Positions 51,625 to 61,304 of a DNA stretch of 64,000 nucleotides are shown here, one piece after another (within the stretch, counting starts at the first letter, position 1; the number at the start of each line of letters is the position of its first letter). The notes beneath the pieces are model-generated. The model worked only from the letters and a program-made list of their open reading frames with translations. It was not told where the DNA came from and did not search any database. The position numbers and the translations under genes were made by a program. This stretch comes from Bacteroidota bacterium (GTDB taxonomy: Bacteria; Bacteroidota; Bacteroidia; Chitinophagales; Chitinophagaceae): the NCBI GenBank assembly GCA_030706735.1, contig JAUZNZ010000019.1:1-64000 (forward strand), in the 5' to 3' direction.

Positions 51625-52638
51625 TTATTCATGTTCCTGAGGAATGGCCCGCGCATGTCGTTGCATGCGGCCCGGCGGCACTCCGAAATAATCCTTGAAC
51701 GCACGCGAGAAATTGGATGCATCCCGGTATCCGCAAAGCAGCGCGATCTCCACGATGCTTTTTCCGCCTTCGAAGAGGAATTCCCGCGCCTTTGCCATGC
51801 GGACGCGTTGGAAATCTCCGAATATTGTCGTGCCGAACAATTGCTTGTATCCTTTTTTTAGCTTGAAGTCATTGATGCCGACCTTGTGAGCCAACTGTTT
51901 CAGTGTGGGAGGATCCTCCATATGCTCCATCAGGTAGGTGCGCGACTCCCGCAATTTCTCCACGTCGTATTGCTTCAAATGGATCAGCTCGGTTTCGACG
52001 GGCTGCATCGCTATGCGTTCAAGCACGATGACCAGCAGCTCAGTCAGCTTGCAATGGATATACATTTTCCTGAGCTCGCCGGTATAGGAGCAATGGATGA
52101 TGGCATGCAGAATGGCCTTTATGTCGGGAGTAATATTAGCCGGATCCTGCCAAACCGCCGCGCCGTCCTTATTTCCCGGGTTATCGAGGACCTTGCGGAT
52201 CTTCTGCGCGCCGGCCTGTCGTTTCAGGTATTTCGGCGTGAAGTAGATATCCAGCGTTGTGGTGTGACTGTTAGCCGGATTGAACCAGTTCACCTGTCGC
52301 GCAGAGGATGGATGGTACAGTACGTATTGACCTTCCGGGATCACCTGTTCTTCCCGGCCATCAGGTTGGACGTGCAGGTCCCCTTTCATGACGAACTGCA
52401 GGTGCAATACCCGGTCTTCGTGGACGTATCGTTCCCAACCCTTCCTGACGCCGACGAAGTAATAGCTCATCCGGACGCAGTATTCCTTATGATCATCGTC
52501 ATGAAAAAGGACGGTACTAAAGCTGCCGGAGGCCTCCAGGGCTTCCGGGCCAGGCAGTGAATTGTTGAGTTGAGGCTCGGGCAGGATCGCATGGCACCCT
52601 TTCTCCTCCCGAACTTGTGAGGCTTTTTTTATAGGCAT
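51625..52638 (-). CDS. AraC-family regulator
   Basis: The 337-residue regulator has a cupin-like sensor (YVHEDRVLHLQFVMKGDLHV, PEGQYVLYHPSSARQVNWF) and a C-terminal AraC domain (TLKQLAHKVGINDFKLKKGY, IVEIALLCGYRDASNFSRAF). It is the first of three tandem AraC genes. Upstream, GTTTCC-N9-GGAAAC at 52648-52668 is a weak palindrome near its start. The 226-base gap before it also holds CCCGG-N8-CCGGG at 52773 but no gene. Confidence 0.88.
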   Translation of the reverse strand: MPIKKASQVREEKGCHAILPEPQLNNSLPGPEALEASGSFSTVLFHDDDHKEYCVRMSYYFVGVRKGWERYVHEDRVLHLQFVMKGDLHVQPDGREEQVIPEGQYVLYHPSSARQVNWFNPANSHTTTLDIYFTPKYLKRQAGAQKIRKVLDNPGNKDGAAVWQDPANITPDIKAILHAIIHCSYTGELRKMYIHCKLTELLVIVLERIAMQPVETELIHLKQYDVEKLRESRTYLMEHMEDPPTLKQLAHKVGINDFKLKKGYKQLFGTTIFGDFQRVRMAKAREFLFEGGKSIVEIALLCGYRDASNFSRAFKDYFGVPPGRMQRHARAIPQEHE

Positions 52639-52864
52639 AAGGTTCTTGTTTCCTTCTACAATGGAAACTAATCAGTCCTTTATTTGTAAGGGGTCGGCTG
52701 GCTAATGCAGAGCAACTGCGTGATGGTTATGAGAAGAGTTCAGTCAATTCAGGCGAATAAATATAATGGCTTTCCCGGTATTCTATCCGGGATTGCTGCT
52801 CAATCCGAGCCTCCTAGAAGTTAACCTATAATGAGGGATAGGGGTAGCAGTATATGACGAAAAA

Positions 52865-53569
52865 CTATAACATTTTAAATACGATGGCCGCTAAGGTTCC
52901 GCCGATCAGCGGGCCGAGCACCGGCACCCAGGAATAGCCCCAGTCGCTGCTCCCCTTACCGCGTATGGGCAGTATCGCGTGCATGAGGCGAGGTCCCAGG
53001 TCGCGTGCGGGATTGATGGCGTATCCGGTCGGTCCGCCCAGGGAAAGGCCGATCGCGAGCACCAGCAGACCTACGGGCAATGCGTCCAGCGAACCCAGTG
53101 TGCTGGTCGGTTTGGCGATGAACATCACGCCCCATACCAGCACGAACGTACCGATGATCTCCGTCAGCAAATTGTTCCCTTTGCTGCGAATAGCCGGTCC
53201 CGTGCAGAAGACGGCGAGCTGCAAACCGGCATCGGCCGTCTGATCGAAATGCTGCCGGTAGGCCAGCCAGCAAACCCCTGCACCGGCCATCGCGCCAAGC
53301 ATTTGTGCGCCCACGTACAGGGGCACCAGGCTCCATGCGAAATCTCCTTTGACCGCGAAAGCCAGCGTCACGGCGGGGTTCAGGTGGGCCTTGCTCGAGG
53401 CGGAGGCAATGAATACGCCGACGAAAACGGCCATGGCCCAGCCAAAGGTAATCACGATCCAGCCGCCGTTATTTCCCTTGGTCTTGCTTAATATACCATT
53501 GGCGACCACGCCGTCGCCTAACAGGATGAGTAGCGCGGTCCCTGTGAATTCTCCTAAAAATGGGGTCAT
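52865..53569 (-). CDS. glpF: Glycerol uptake facilitator (MIP family)
   Basis: The 234-residue aquaglyceroporin has six membrane helices and both NPA-type boxes: AHLNPAVTLAFAVKGDF and GYAINPARDLGPRLMHAI (the Asp after the second NPAR fits a glycerol channel). It is the third gene of the glycerol operon, 17 bases after glpD. Confidence 0.94.
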   Translation of the reverse strand: MTPFLGEFTGTALLILLGDGVVANGILSKTKGNNGGWIVITFGWAMAVFVGVFIASASSKAHLNPAVTLAFAVKGDFAWSLVPLYVGAQMLGAMAGAGVCWLAYRQHFDQTADAGLQLAVFCTGPAIRSKGNNLLTEIIGTFVLVWGVMFIAKPTSTLGSLDALPVGLLVLAIGLSLGGPTGYAINPARDLGPRLMHAILPIRGKGSSDWGYSWVPVLGPLIGGTLAAIVFKML

Positions 53570-53586
53570 ATGCGAGGTTTTTTTTT

Positions 53587-55113
53587 CTATTCGGCCAGGT
53601 ATCCCTTCGCCAGCTCCTGGAAATCGGCTATCTGTTGGCGTTGCCAGGCCTCGTCCCGGCCCAATTCCTTTGCCAGGAGCGCTGCCACGGCCGGAGCGGC
53701 CTGCATGGCTGCCCGCGCATCCAGCAACAGCATTCTGGTCCTGCGGCTCAAGGCATCCTCCACCGTCATGCAGGATTCCTCCCTTGCCGCCAAAGCGATC
53801 TCGGCGAGCGTGTAGGGCAGGCCCGCGTGGAGCGGCTTATTCAGAGAGGGATCCTCCCCGGCGATCTTTTCCGCGGCCAGCTTATCGCTGCCATCCCATC
53901 CATGGATCAGCAAATGGTTGGTCACGCATTCGCGATCCGGCAGCCCGGTGCGCCCGATGGCCACATTGACCGTATCCTCGGCCATGCGCCGGTAAGTCGT
54001 CCACTTCCCTCCGGCAACCGTGATCAACCCTGAAGCGGATACCGTGATCAGGTGATCCCTCGACAGCTCCGCGGTCTTCTTTGAACTGCCCTTCACCAGT
54101 GGCCTCAGGCCGGCGAAGACGCTGAGAATGTCCTTTCGCCCGGGAGGCTTGACCAGGTACCGCCCGATCTGGCGCAGGATGAAGTCGATCTCTTCCGGCA
54201 ATGCCGTCGGCTCTTCGCTGACGGTAGATACCGGCGTGTCGGTTGTGCCGACGATGATCCGTCCATGCCAGGGTACGGCAAATAACACGCGGCCGTCATC
54301 GGTATGAGGTACCAGGATGGCGGCCTCGCCGGGTAAGAAAGAATGATCGAGGACGATATGCACGCCCTGGCTCGGCGCAATGACGGACTCGCTGCCCGGC
54401 TCGTCCATCTGCAGCACGCTGTCCGTGAATACGCCGGTAGCATTGACGACGACTTTCGCACGCAGGCGGTGCTGCGATCCGTGCATGCCTTCGCGCATGA
54501 GCAAGCCCGTGACCATCCCCTCTTTGTCCTTCAGCAGCCCTTCCACCCGGCAATAGTTCAACACGAGCGCCCCCTGTTCCGCGGCGGTCCGGGCAAGGCT
54601 GACGGCCAGCCTGGCATCGTCGAACTGCCCGTCATGATAGAGCACGCCGCCCCGCAATCCGTCCGCATCGAGGGTCGGCGCGAGTTCCAGCGTTTCTTCT
54701 TTCGAAAGGATCCGTGAGGTTCCCAGACCCAGGCTGCCCGCCATCCAGTCATAGACCTTCAGGCCGATGCCATAATAAGGGCCTTCCCACCATTTATAGT
54801 TCGGAACGATGAAGGATTGATCCTTGACCAGGTGGGGAGCGTTCCTGCGCAGTATGCCGCGTTCATGCAGGGCTTCCGTGACGAGCTTGATATTGCCTTG
54901 CTGCAGATAACGGACGCCGCCATGTACCAGTTTGGTCGAGCGCGAGGATGTTCCTTTGGCAAAATCGTGCTGCTCCAGGAGTACCGTCCGGAACCCGCGC
55001 GAAGCCGAGTCCACCGCTACCCCCAATCCGGTCGCGCCGCCGCCGATGACGATCAGATCCCATTCCCGGTCCTCGCCTGCTTCGAGGGAACTAAGCATGT
55101 CCGCGCGCTTCAT
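53587..55113 (-). CDS. glpD: Glycerol-3-phosphate dehydrogenase (FAD)
   Basis: The 508-residue flavoenzyme oxidises glycerol 3-phosphate to dihydroxyacetone phosphate and passes electrons to the quinone pool. The FAD site [20 protein letters not shown] opens the protein; [20 protein letters not shown] and [11 protein letters not shown] are typical. The frame extends upstream, but the Met at 55113 fits the family. Its start overlaps the glpK stop (ATGA). Confidence 0.95.
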   Translation of the reverse strand: MKRADMLSSLEAGEDREWDLIVIGGGATGLGVAVDSASRGFRTVLLEQHDFAKGTSSRSTKLVHGGVRYLQQGNIKLVTEALHERGILRRNAPHLVKDQSFIVPNYKWWEGPYYGIGLKVYDWMAGSLGLGTSRILSKEETLELAPTLDADGLRGGVLYHDGQFDDARLAVSLARTAAEQGALVLNYCRVEGLLKDKEGMVTGLLMREGMHGSQHRLRAKVVVNATGVFTDSVLQMDEPGSESVIAPSQGVHIVLDHSFLPGEAAILVPHTDDGRVLFAVPWHGRIIVGTTDTPVSTVSEEPTALPEEIDFILRQIGRYLVKPPGRKDILSVFAGLRPLVKGSSKKTAELSRDHLITVSASGLITVAGGKWTTYRRMAEDTVNVAIGRTGLPDRECVTNHLLIHGWDGSDKLAAEKIAGEDPSLNKPLHAGLPYTLAEIALAAREESCMTVEDALSRRTRMLLLDARAAMQAAPAVAALLAKELGRDEAWQRQQIADFQELAKGYLAE

Positions 55114-56636
55114 GCGTTGCCCTCCGTACCAGCCGTACCCTCGTCGGCCCACGCTATCGCCGCCGTCACCGCGCGCTGCCAACCCTTCAGCAGCTTTCCG
55201 ACCCGCAGAGGATCCATGGCCGGCTCGAATCGCCTATCGATCTGCCATTGCTTTTGTATATCATCCGTAGAAGGCCAATAGCCGACGGCAAGGCCGGCCA
55301 GGTAGGCGGCGCCCAGGGCCGTCGTTTCCGTGACGACCGGGCGAATCACCGGGGCCTGGAGGATATCTGCCTGGAATTGCATGAGCAGGCCATTCGCTGT
55401 GGCGCCCCCATCGACGCGCAGCTCTTTGATGGGGATGCCCGAATCCGCCTCCATGGCCTTCAGGACGTCATAAGTCTGGAAGGCGATGCTCTCCAGCGCC
55501 GCCCGGGCGATGTGCGCCTTTCCCGTGCCCCTCGTCATCCCGAACAGACTACCCCGCGCATATTGGTTCCAGTGAGGCGCGCCGAGCCCCGCGAAGGCGG
55601 GGATCATATAGACCCCGTCGGAATCGTCGACCTCTGCCGCCAGCGCCTCGACTTCGGCGGAAGAGCGGATCAGGTGGAGGCCGTCCCGCAGCCACTGAAC
55701 GACGGCGCCTGCGATGAAGATGCTGCCTTCCAGGGCGTACTCCAAGCGGTCTCCGATGCGCCAGGCAATGGTCGTCAGCAGGTTATTCTTCGATTGAACG
55801 GCCTGGCCGCCCGTATGCATGAGCATGAAACAACCTGTGCCATAGGTATTCTTCACCATGCCCGGCCTGGTGCATTGCTGGCCGAATAGCGCCGCTTGCT
55901 GATCCCCGGCGATCCCGGCGATGGGTATGCCGGATGCGGGCGCGACGATGCTGCCACTATTCCCATAGATTTCGCTGGAGGCACGCACCTGGGGCAACAG
56001 CGAAGGCGGAATATCGAAGAGACGCAACAGTTCCGGATCCCACTGGCCCGTGCGGATATTCAATAACAGCGTCCTTGACGCATTGGTGCTATCGGTAATA
56101 TGGAGCTTGCCGGCGCTGAGCTGCCAGACCAGCCAGCTATCGACGGTGCCGAACGCCAGTTCACCTTTTTCCGCGCGCGACCTGGCGCCGGATACATTAT
56201 CCAGGATCCATTTCAGTTTGGTGGCGGAGAAGTATGCGTCGATGACCAGGCCGGTACGTTCGCGGATCATCGGACCGTGGCCTTCGGCGTTAAGGCGGTC
56301 GCAATATCCGGCCGTACGGCGGTCCTGCCAGACTATCGCGGGATAGACCGGTTTCCCGGTAGACCGTTCCCACACGATCGTCGTTTCGCGTTGATTGGTA
56401 ATGCCGATGGCGGCAACCTCCCTGGTTCCGACGTTCCTCTTGGCCAGGGCTTCGGCCATAACGCCATATTGCGATGACCAGATCTCCTCCGGGTCATGCT
56501 CCACCCAGCCGGGCTGCGGATAGAACTGCCGGAACTCTTTTTGGGCCAGGCTGACGATCTGGCCCGCATGGTCAAAGAGAATAGCGCGGGAACTGGTGGT
56601 GCCCTGGTCGAGGGCGAGGATATATGGTCCTGGCAT
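55110..56636 (-). CDS. glpK: Glycerol kinase
   Basis: The 508-residue FGGY kinase phosphorylates glycerol with ATP. Motifs: [65 protein letters not shown] and [19 protein letters not shown]. It is the first gene of the glycerol operon and divergent from the MarR-GNAT gene across a palindrome. Confidence 0.96.
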   Translation of the reverse strand: MPGPYILALDQGTTSSRAILFDHAGQIVSLAQKEFRQFYPQPGWVEHDPEEIWSSQYGVMAEALAKRNVGTREVAAIGITNQRETTIVWERSTGKPVYPAIVWQDRRTAGYCDRLNAEGHGPMIRERTGLVIDAYFSATKLKWILDNVSGARSRAEKGELAFGTVDSWLVWQLSAGKLHITDSTNASRTLLLNIRTGQWDPELLRLFDIPPSLLPQVRASSEIYGNSGSIVAPASGIPIAGIAGDQQAALFGQQCTRPGMVKNTYGTGCFMLMHTGGQAVQSKNNLLTTIAWRIGDRLEYALEGSIFIAGAVVQWLRDGLHLIRSSAEVEALAAEVDDSDGVYMIPAFAGLGAPHWNQYARGSLFGMTRGTGKAHIARAALESIAFQTYDVLKAMEADSGIPIKELRVDGGATANGLLMQFQADILQAPVIRPVVTETTALGAAYLAGLAVGYWPSTDDIQKQWQIDRRFEPAMDPLRVGKLLKGWQRAVTAAIAWADEGTAGTEGNA

Positions 56637-56699
56637 GTATCGTTGTTAATTCGGGGTAATTTAGGAAAATTTTGCCGGGAAAGGTCCTTTTCCGTAATT

Positions 56700-56717
56700 T
56701 ACGTAATCAATTACGTA
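56700..56717. promoter_or_regulatory. Palindromic operator between glpK and the MarR-GNAT gene
   Basis: TACGTAAT (56700-56707) and ATTACGTA (56710-56717) are perfect inverse complements with two bases between, and similarity continues outward (GTAATT on one side, AATTAC on the other). It lies 63 bases before glpK and 23 bases before the MarR-GNAT start, so one dimer could control both directions. Confidence 0.65.
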
Positions 56718-56740
56718 ATTACTTATAATCCTCAAAACGA

Positions 56741-57718
56741 ATGAGTATGGATTTTTATGAACAGACTGGCAAGCGGGCGCTCGGCAGCCGTCTTCGTCGG
56801 CTGAGTGAGCGGATCACCGAACAGGCCGCCGCTATTTACGATCTATATGAAGTGGATTTGCAGCCCAAATGGTTTCCGGTATTTCATGCGCTGTCTGAAG
56901 GCAGGCAGCGGTCGATCACCGAAATCGCGCGGGAGATCGGGCATACGCATCCTTCGGTCAGCCAGATCGTCAAGGAGATGATCGCCAAGGGCTATGTCAC
57001 GGAAAAAAAGGCATCCGGGGACGGCCGAAAGAATTTTGTGATCCTGACGCCCGCGGGCCGCGCGCTGCATGAAAAAATGAAACCGCAACTGGAGGATGTG
57101 CAGGAGGCCATCGAAACGGCCATGAGCGAGACCTGTCACGATCTGTGGCGCGCGATCGGGGAATGGGAATTCCTGCTGGAGCAAAAGGACCTCTTACGGC
57201 GCGTCCAGGAGGCGAAGAAGCGGCGGGAGAGCGGCAACGTGGAGATCGTAGACTACAAGCCCGCATACAAGCAGGCATTCAAACAACTCAATGAGGAATG
57301 GATCACCCGATGGTTCAGGATGGAAGAAGCGGATCATCAGTCCCTCGATCATCCGCAAGAATATATTTTAGATAAAGGAGGATACATCGCCATCGCGCTC
57401 TACGGGGGCGAACCCGTCGGCGCCTGCGCGCTGATCCCCATGCCGGCCGATCCCGCAAGAGGCAGGCAAGCCGGAGTATTCGAACTGGCCAAAATGGCCG
57501 TATCGCCCCGCGCACAGGGCAAGGGCATCGGGCTGTTGTTGGGTCAGGCATGTATCGATAAGGCCAGGGCGCTCGGTGCGCGGAGCGTGTACCTGGAAAG
57601 CAATACGCGGCTCAAACCAGCCATCAGTCTCTACCATAAATTGGGCTTTCGCAAGACCACGGGCCACCCCTCGCCGTATGAACGGAGCGACATCCAGATG
57701 GAATTGATGCTCGGGTGA
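56741..57718 (+). CDS. MarR-GNAT fusion regulator/acetyltransferase
   Basis: The 325-residue protein has an N-terminal MarR winged-helix domain (SITEIAREIGHTHPSVSQIV, KEMIAKGYVTEKKASGDGR) and a C-terminal GNAT acetyltransferase (AKMAVSPRAQGKGIGLLLGQ, YLESNTRLKPAISLYHKLGF). Such fusions are known in bacteria. Its divergence from the glycerol operon and the palindrome between suggest it controls glpK-glpD-glpF and itself. The acetyl acceptor is unknown. Confidence 0.9.
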   Translation: MSMDFYEQTGKRALGSRLRRLSERITEQAAAIYDLYEVDLQPKWFPVFHALSEGRQRSITEIAREIGHTHPSVSQIVKEMIAKGYVTEKKASGDGRKNFVILTPAGRALHEKMKPQLEDVQEAIETAMSETCHDLWRAIGEWEFLLEQKDLLRRVQEAKKRRESGNVEIVDYKPAYKQAFKQLNEEWITRWFRMEEADHQSLDHPQEYILDKGGYIAIALYGGEPVGACALIPMPADPARGRQAGVFELAKMAVSPRAQGKGIGLLLGQACIDKARALGARSVYLESNTRLKPAISLYHKLGFRKTTGHPSPYERSDIQMELMLG

Positions 57719-57737
57719 AAATATTCTTTCACGAAAC

Positions 57738-57779
57738 TTGCAGGAATCGGATTTTAGCATTTACTTTGCCATTCAAAGT
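57738..57779 (+). promoter_or_regulatory. Promoter with overlapping palindrome, membrane-protein/wHTH operon
   Basis: TTG (57738-57740) is followed after 20 bases by TTACTTTG (57761-57768), close to the -7 consensus. The -7 overlaps the palindrome ACTTTG (57763-57768) - CCATT - CAAAGT (57774-57779). The ATG is seven bases further. A matching palindrome lies before the radical SAM gene. Confidence 0.6.
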
Positions 57780-57785
57780 GCTTTT

Positions 57786-58445
57786 ATGCGTAGCGCCAAT
57801 ACCCCCACACAGGCAGACCCTTCCCTTCAAACCCTGCAGGATATCCGGCGAATGATGGAGCGATCGTCCCGGTTCATGTCGCTGAGCGGGCTGAGCGGCC
57901 TCAGCGCGGGAGTTTGGGCGGTGATCGGGGCCTGGGTCGCGCGTGGTTGGTTGCAGGAATATAATAGCGACTATTTCGCAGGCCGTGCATTTGTGGCGGA
58001 GGAAAGGGACCTGGTCGAATTGAAATTGCTCGGGTTGGGCGTGGCCGTCCTGATCGCGGCCCTTGTCTCTTCGACCTGGTTTACCTGGCGTAAGGCGCGG
58101 CGAAGCGGCTTACCTGTCTGGGACCCGTCCGCCAAGCGCGTACTGATCAATATGGCGATACCCCTGATCGCGGGCGGCTTGTTCATCGCCGGCCTTTCCT
58201 ACCATACGGAATGGAACCTGATCGCGCCGAGTTGCCTGATCTTTTATGGTCTTGCCCTGGTCAACGCCAGCAAATATACCCTGGGCGAGATCCGGTACCT
58301 GGGCTTGTTCGAGATCGCCCTGGGCCTCGCCAATATGTATTATCCGCAATGGGGTCTTTATTTCTGGGCGCTGGGTTTCGGCGCGCTGCATATCGTCTAC
58401 GGGTTGATCATGTGGTGGAAATACGAAAGGAGGCCGGAGTCATGA
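57786..58445 (+). CDS. Uncharacterised membrane protein paired with a winged-helix regulator
   Basis: The 219-residue protein has a soluble N-terminus with LQTLQDIRRMMERSSRFMSL, then about six transmembrane helices (GLSAGVWAVIGAWVARG, VAVLIAALVSSTWF, INMAIPLIAGGLFIAGL and others). I do not recognise a functional family, but this gene pairing is common in Bacteroidota. Its last four bases overlap the next start (ATGA). The Met at 57786 is chosen over an upstream extension that would cross the operator. Confidence 0.7.
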   Translation: MRSANTPTQADPSLQTLQDIRRMMERSSRFMSLSGLSGLSAGVWAVIGAWVARGWLQEYNSDYFAGRAFVAEERDLVELKLLGLGVAVLIAALVSSTWFTWRKARRSGLPVWDPSAKRVLINMAIPLIAGGLFIAGLSYHTEWNLIAPSCLIFYGLALVNASKYTLGEIRYLGLFEIALGLANMYYPQWGLYFWALGFGALHIVYGLIMWWKYERRPES

Positions 58446-58741
58446 AGAACCCGATCGGACAGCTCAACAGGGTGTTTGACAGCCGTATCCGCATGGGCGT
58501 CATGAGTGTCCTGCTGATGAACGAGTCGGTCAGCTTTAACGACCTGAAGCAATTGCTCGAACTGACCGATGGCAATCTCGCCTCTCATTTGGTGAACCTG
58601 GAAGAAAATGGATATATCAAGGTGCATAAAGGTTTTATCGGCCGCAAGACGAACACGACCTATTCTATCACCCGGGCCGGCGAGCGCGCCTTTAGCGAAC
58701 ATATCCAGGCCCTGGAGAACATGATCAAGGGCATAAAGTAA
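58442..58741 (+). CDS. Winged-helix transcriptional regulator
   Basis: The 99-residue protein is a winged-helix domain (RIRMGVMSVLLMNESVSFND, LTDGNLASHLVNLEENGYIK, TTYSITRAGERAFSEHIQAL). It follows the membrane-protein gene with an ATGA overlap. The shared ACTTTG-N5-CAAAGT palindromes before its own operon and before the next gene make it the likely binder of both. Confidence 0.85.
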   Translation: MKNPIGQLNRVFDSRIRMGVMSVLLMNESVSFNDLKQLLELTDGNLASHLVNLEENGYIKVHKGFIGRKTNTTYSITRAGERAFSEHIQALENMIKGIK

Positions 58742-58757
58742 TTTTTTTTATACTTAA

Positions 58758-58774
58758 ACTTTGAATTACAAAGT
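58758..58774 (+). promoter_or_regulatory. Palindrome upstream of the radical SAM gene
   Basis: ACTTTG (58758-58763) - AATTA - CAAAGT (58769-58774), with a third ACTTTG directly after (58775-58780). Arms and spacing equal those at 57763. It lies 20 bases before the radical SAM start. Confidence 0.6.
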
Positions 58775-58793
58775 ACTTTGAAATAAAAAAACC

Positions 58794-60209
58794 ATGCACA
58801 TTAAAATGATCCTCCCGGCCCTCACCGAGGCCCGGAGCCCCTTCTGGCGGCCCATCAAATATTCGCTCTTCCCGCCCCTGGGCCTGGCGACCCTGGCGGC
58901 CTATTGCTCGCCCGAAGATCGGATCGAGTTGCAGGACGAGCACGTGGAGGAGATCAACCGTGAAGACGAACCCGATCTGGTAGTGATCCAGGTATATATC
59001 ACCAACGCGTACCGTGCGTATGACCTGGCCGATCACTATCGCGCAAAGGGAGCCTATGTCTGTCTCGGCGGATTGCACGTCAGCTCGTTGCCCGGGGAGG
59101 CCATGGCGCATGCCGACAGCATCTTCATCGGGCCGGGCGAGGACATCTTTCCCCTATTCCTGAAAGATCTTCGCACCGGTTGCGCGAAGCAGGTCTATCG
59201 TAACGTCGAGCGCAATATCGGCGCCATTCCGCCGATCCGACGCGACCTGATCAAGCGGCAGTTATATCTCGTGCCCAACTCGATCGTCGTGTCGCGGGGC
59301 TGTCCCCATCATTGCGACTTCTGTTATAAGGATGCTTTTTACGAAGGCGGCAACTCCTTTTACACCCAGCGCGTCGATGCAGCCCTTGCCGAGATCGACC
59401 GCTTGCCGGGCCGGCATCTGTATTTCCTGGACGATCACTTGCTGGGCCACCAACGCTTCGCCACCGGACTCTTCGAAGGCATGAAGGGGATGAACCGCGT
59501 TTTCCAGGGAGCCTCGACGATCGACGCCATCCTGCGGGGGGACCTGATCGAGCGGGCGGCGGAAGCGGGGATGCGCAGCGTGTTTGTCGGCTTCGAGACC
59601 CTTAGCCACGGAAACCTGATCCAGAGCAACAAGCGACAGAATATCGGGAAAGACTATGAACAGGCGATCCGGCGGCTGCACGACCTGGGGATCATGATCA
59701 ATGGGAGCTTTGTATTCGGACTCGACGATGATGGCCCCGATGTTTTCGAACGTACCGTCGAATGGGCTGTCAAGAATTCACTGACGACCTGCACTTTTCA
59801 CATCCTGACGCCCTATCCGGGCACGCGCTTATACCGCGATATGGAGGCGCAGGGCCGGATCCTGCACCGGCAATGGGACCGGTACGATACGCGTCAGGTC
59901 GTATATAAGACCGTCGGACTCTCTGAAGAGCAGTTGAAGAAAGGATATGATCGTGCCTACCGTTCTTTCTATTCGTGGAGCAATATACTGCGCGCCAGTT
60001 TCGGCCATGACCAGGTCAAACAGGTGATCAAGCACTTCGCTTATGCGGGTGGGTGGAAGAAATTCGAGCCGCTCTGGAATTTCATGATCAAGACGCAAGG
60101 GTTGAACAAGATGCTGCCGTTGCTGGAATCGATCCTGTCGGGGGTGAAGCGAACGGACCGTCCACGACCGGGAGGAACTTCGCTGAGTCCCTTCCCTGCT
60201 ATTGCTTAA
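58794..60209 (+). CDS. B12-binding domain radical SAM protein
   Basis: The 471-residue protein has an N-terminal cobalamin-binding-like domain (PPLGLATLAAYCSPEDRIEL, VCLGGLHVSSLPGEAMAHAD, no DxHxxG motif), then a radical SAM domain with the cluster motif SRGCPHHCDFCYKDAFY (CxxxCxxC) and GFETLSHGNLIQSNKRQ, then an uncharacterised C-terminal part (from about 380). The substrate is unknown; relatives include methyltransferases and ring-forming enzymes of lipids and natural products. It stands alone downstream of the winged-helix operon and shares its operator. Confidence 0.85.
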   Translation: MHIKMILPALTEARSPFWRPIKYSLFPPLGLATLAAYCSPEDRIELQDEHVEEINREDEPDLVVIQVYITNAYRAYDLADHYRAKGAYVCLGGLHVSSLPGEAMAHADSIFIGPGEDIFPLFLKDLRTGCAKQVYRNVERNIGAIPPIRRDLIKRQLYLVPNSIVVSRGCPHHCDFCYKDAFYEGGNSFYTQRVDAALAEIDRLPGRHLYFLDDHLLGHQRFATGLFEGMKGMNRVFQGASTIDAILRGDLIERAAEAGMRSVFVGFETLSHGNLIQSNKRQNIGKDYEQAIRRLHDLGIMINGSFVFGLDDDGPDVFERTVEWAVKNSLTTCTFHILTPYPGTRLYRDMEAQGRILHRQWDRYDTRQVVYKTVGLSEEQLKKGYDRAYRSFYSWSNILRASFGHDQVKQVIKHFAYAGGWKKFEPLWNFMIKTQGLNKMLPLLESILSGVKRTDRPRPGGTSLSPFPAIA

Positions 60210-60240
60210 TCCGTAAATTGAGGAAACAAAACGAGTTGAC

Positions 60241-60609
60241 ATGGAACCCCAGGAATTTTCGATACGCAGCAGAGCAAGGAGCTTTATTTATGCGATGGGC
60301 GGCATCCTCCGCTTTATCCGCATGGAGCACAATGCCCGCCTTCATGTAGTGGCTACGGTGGCGGTCATCGTGGCCGCGGTGGCCTGCAAGGTCACGCATG
60401 GGGAGGCGATCGCGCTCACATTCGCCGTGGGCCTGGTCTGGGTGACGGAAATGCTGAATACCTGCGTCGAACGGATCCTGGACTTCATCTCCAGGGAAAT
60501 TCACCCCCAGATCAAATTCATCAAGGATCTCGCCGCCGGAGCGGTGCTGGTCGCTTCGCTTGCGGCCCTGGTGGTCGGGGCGATCATCTTTATACCCAAA
60601 TTTTTATGA
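60241..60609 (+). CDS. dgkA: Diacylglycerol kinase family protein
   Basis: The 122-residue protein has three membrane helices and the DgkA-type motif (ARLHVVATVAVIVAAVACKV, EMLNTCVERILDFISREIHP). It is either a diacylglycerol kinase or an undecaprenol kinase. The Cys in NTCVE replaces the common Ala. Its last four bases overlap the DUF1361 start. Confidence 0.88.
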   Translation: MEPQEFSIRSRARSFIYAMGGILRFIRMEHNARLHVVATVAVIVAAVACKVTHGEAIALTFAVGLVWVTEMLNTCVERILDFISREIHPQIKFIKDLAAGAVLVASLAALVVGAIIFIPKFL

Positions 60610-61304
60610 AATACGCTACTGGCATATCGCTGCGACCGCAAAAGGCCGTTTCTGAAATAGACCGCCTTCTCATGGCGTCCATGCTCTTTTCTTGTCTGTT
60701 GGTCGGCGGACGGATGCTCCGGACGGGGCGCGATACCTTCTGCTTTCTGATCTTGAATCTCCTCCTGGCTTTTGTTCCCTACATCATTAGCTACTGCTTG
60801 ACCAATAGGGCGGCCGGGAGGCCCGGCCTGTGGCGAAGGCTGACACTTGCGGCGGGCTGCCTCGCCTGGTTGCTCTGCATCCCGAATGCCTTTTATATAA
60901 CGACCGACCTCTTTCACTTGACTGACTGGTATAATGACCATAAGATACCCACCTGGTATGACCTGGTCATGATCCTGTCTTTTGCCTGGAACGGTTTTTT
61001 CCTCGGCGTGCTCTCTGTTCGGCAAATGGAAAGGTTGCTGCGACCGCACCTTCCCGCGCATAACGAACTCCTCTTCCTTTATCCCCTGTTCTGGCTGAAC
61101 GCGCTCGGGGTCTATATCGGGCGCTATCTCCGATATAATAGCTGGGATGTGATCGCCGACCCGTTCCGGCTTTTCCGTGACATCGCATCGATCCTTATGC
61201 ACCCGCTGCGCAACGACTACGCCTGGGGGATGATCTTTTGCTTTTCGATCCTGATGACGCTGATGTACCTCATGTTGAGGAAGATCAGCCGGGCGTTAGC
61301 CTAG
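60606..61304 (+). CDS. DUF1361 domain-containing membrane protein
   Basis: The 232-residue protein has about six to seven transmembrane helices with the DUF1361 pattern: FLILNLLLAFVPYIISY, CLAWLLCIPNAFYITTDLFH, LTDWYNDHKIPTWYDLVMIL and LNALGVYIGRYLRYNSWDV. Function unknown. It overlaps dgkA by ATGA. Confidence 0.88.
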   Translation: MKYATGISLRPQKAVSEIDRLLMASMLFSCLLVGGRMLRTGRDTFCFLILNLLLAFVPYIISYCLTNRAAGRPGLWRRLTLAAGCLAWLLCIPNAFYITTDLFHLTDWYNDHKIPTWYDLVMILSFAWNGFFLGVLSVRQMERLLRPHLPAHNELLFLYPLFWLNALGVYIGRYLRYNSWDVIADPFRLFRDIASILMHPLRNDYAWGMIFCFSILMTLMYLMLRKISRALA

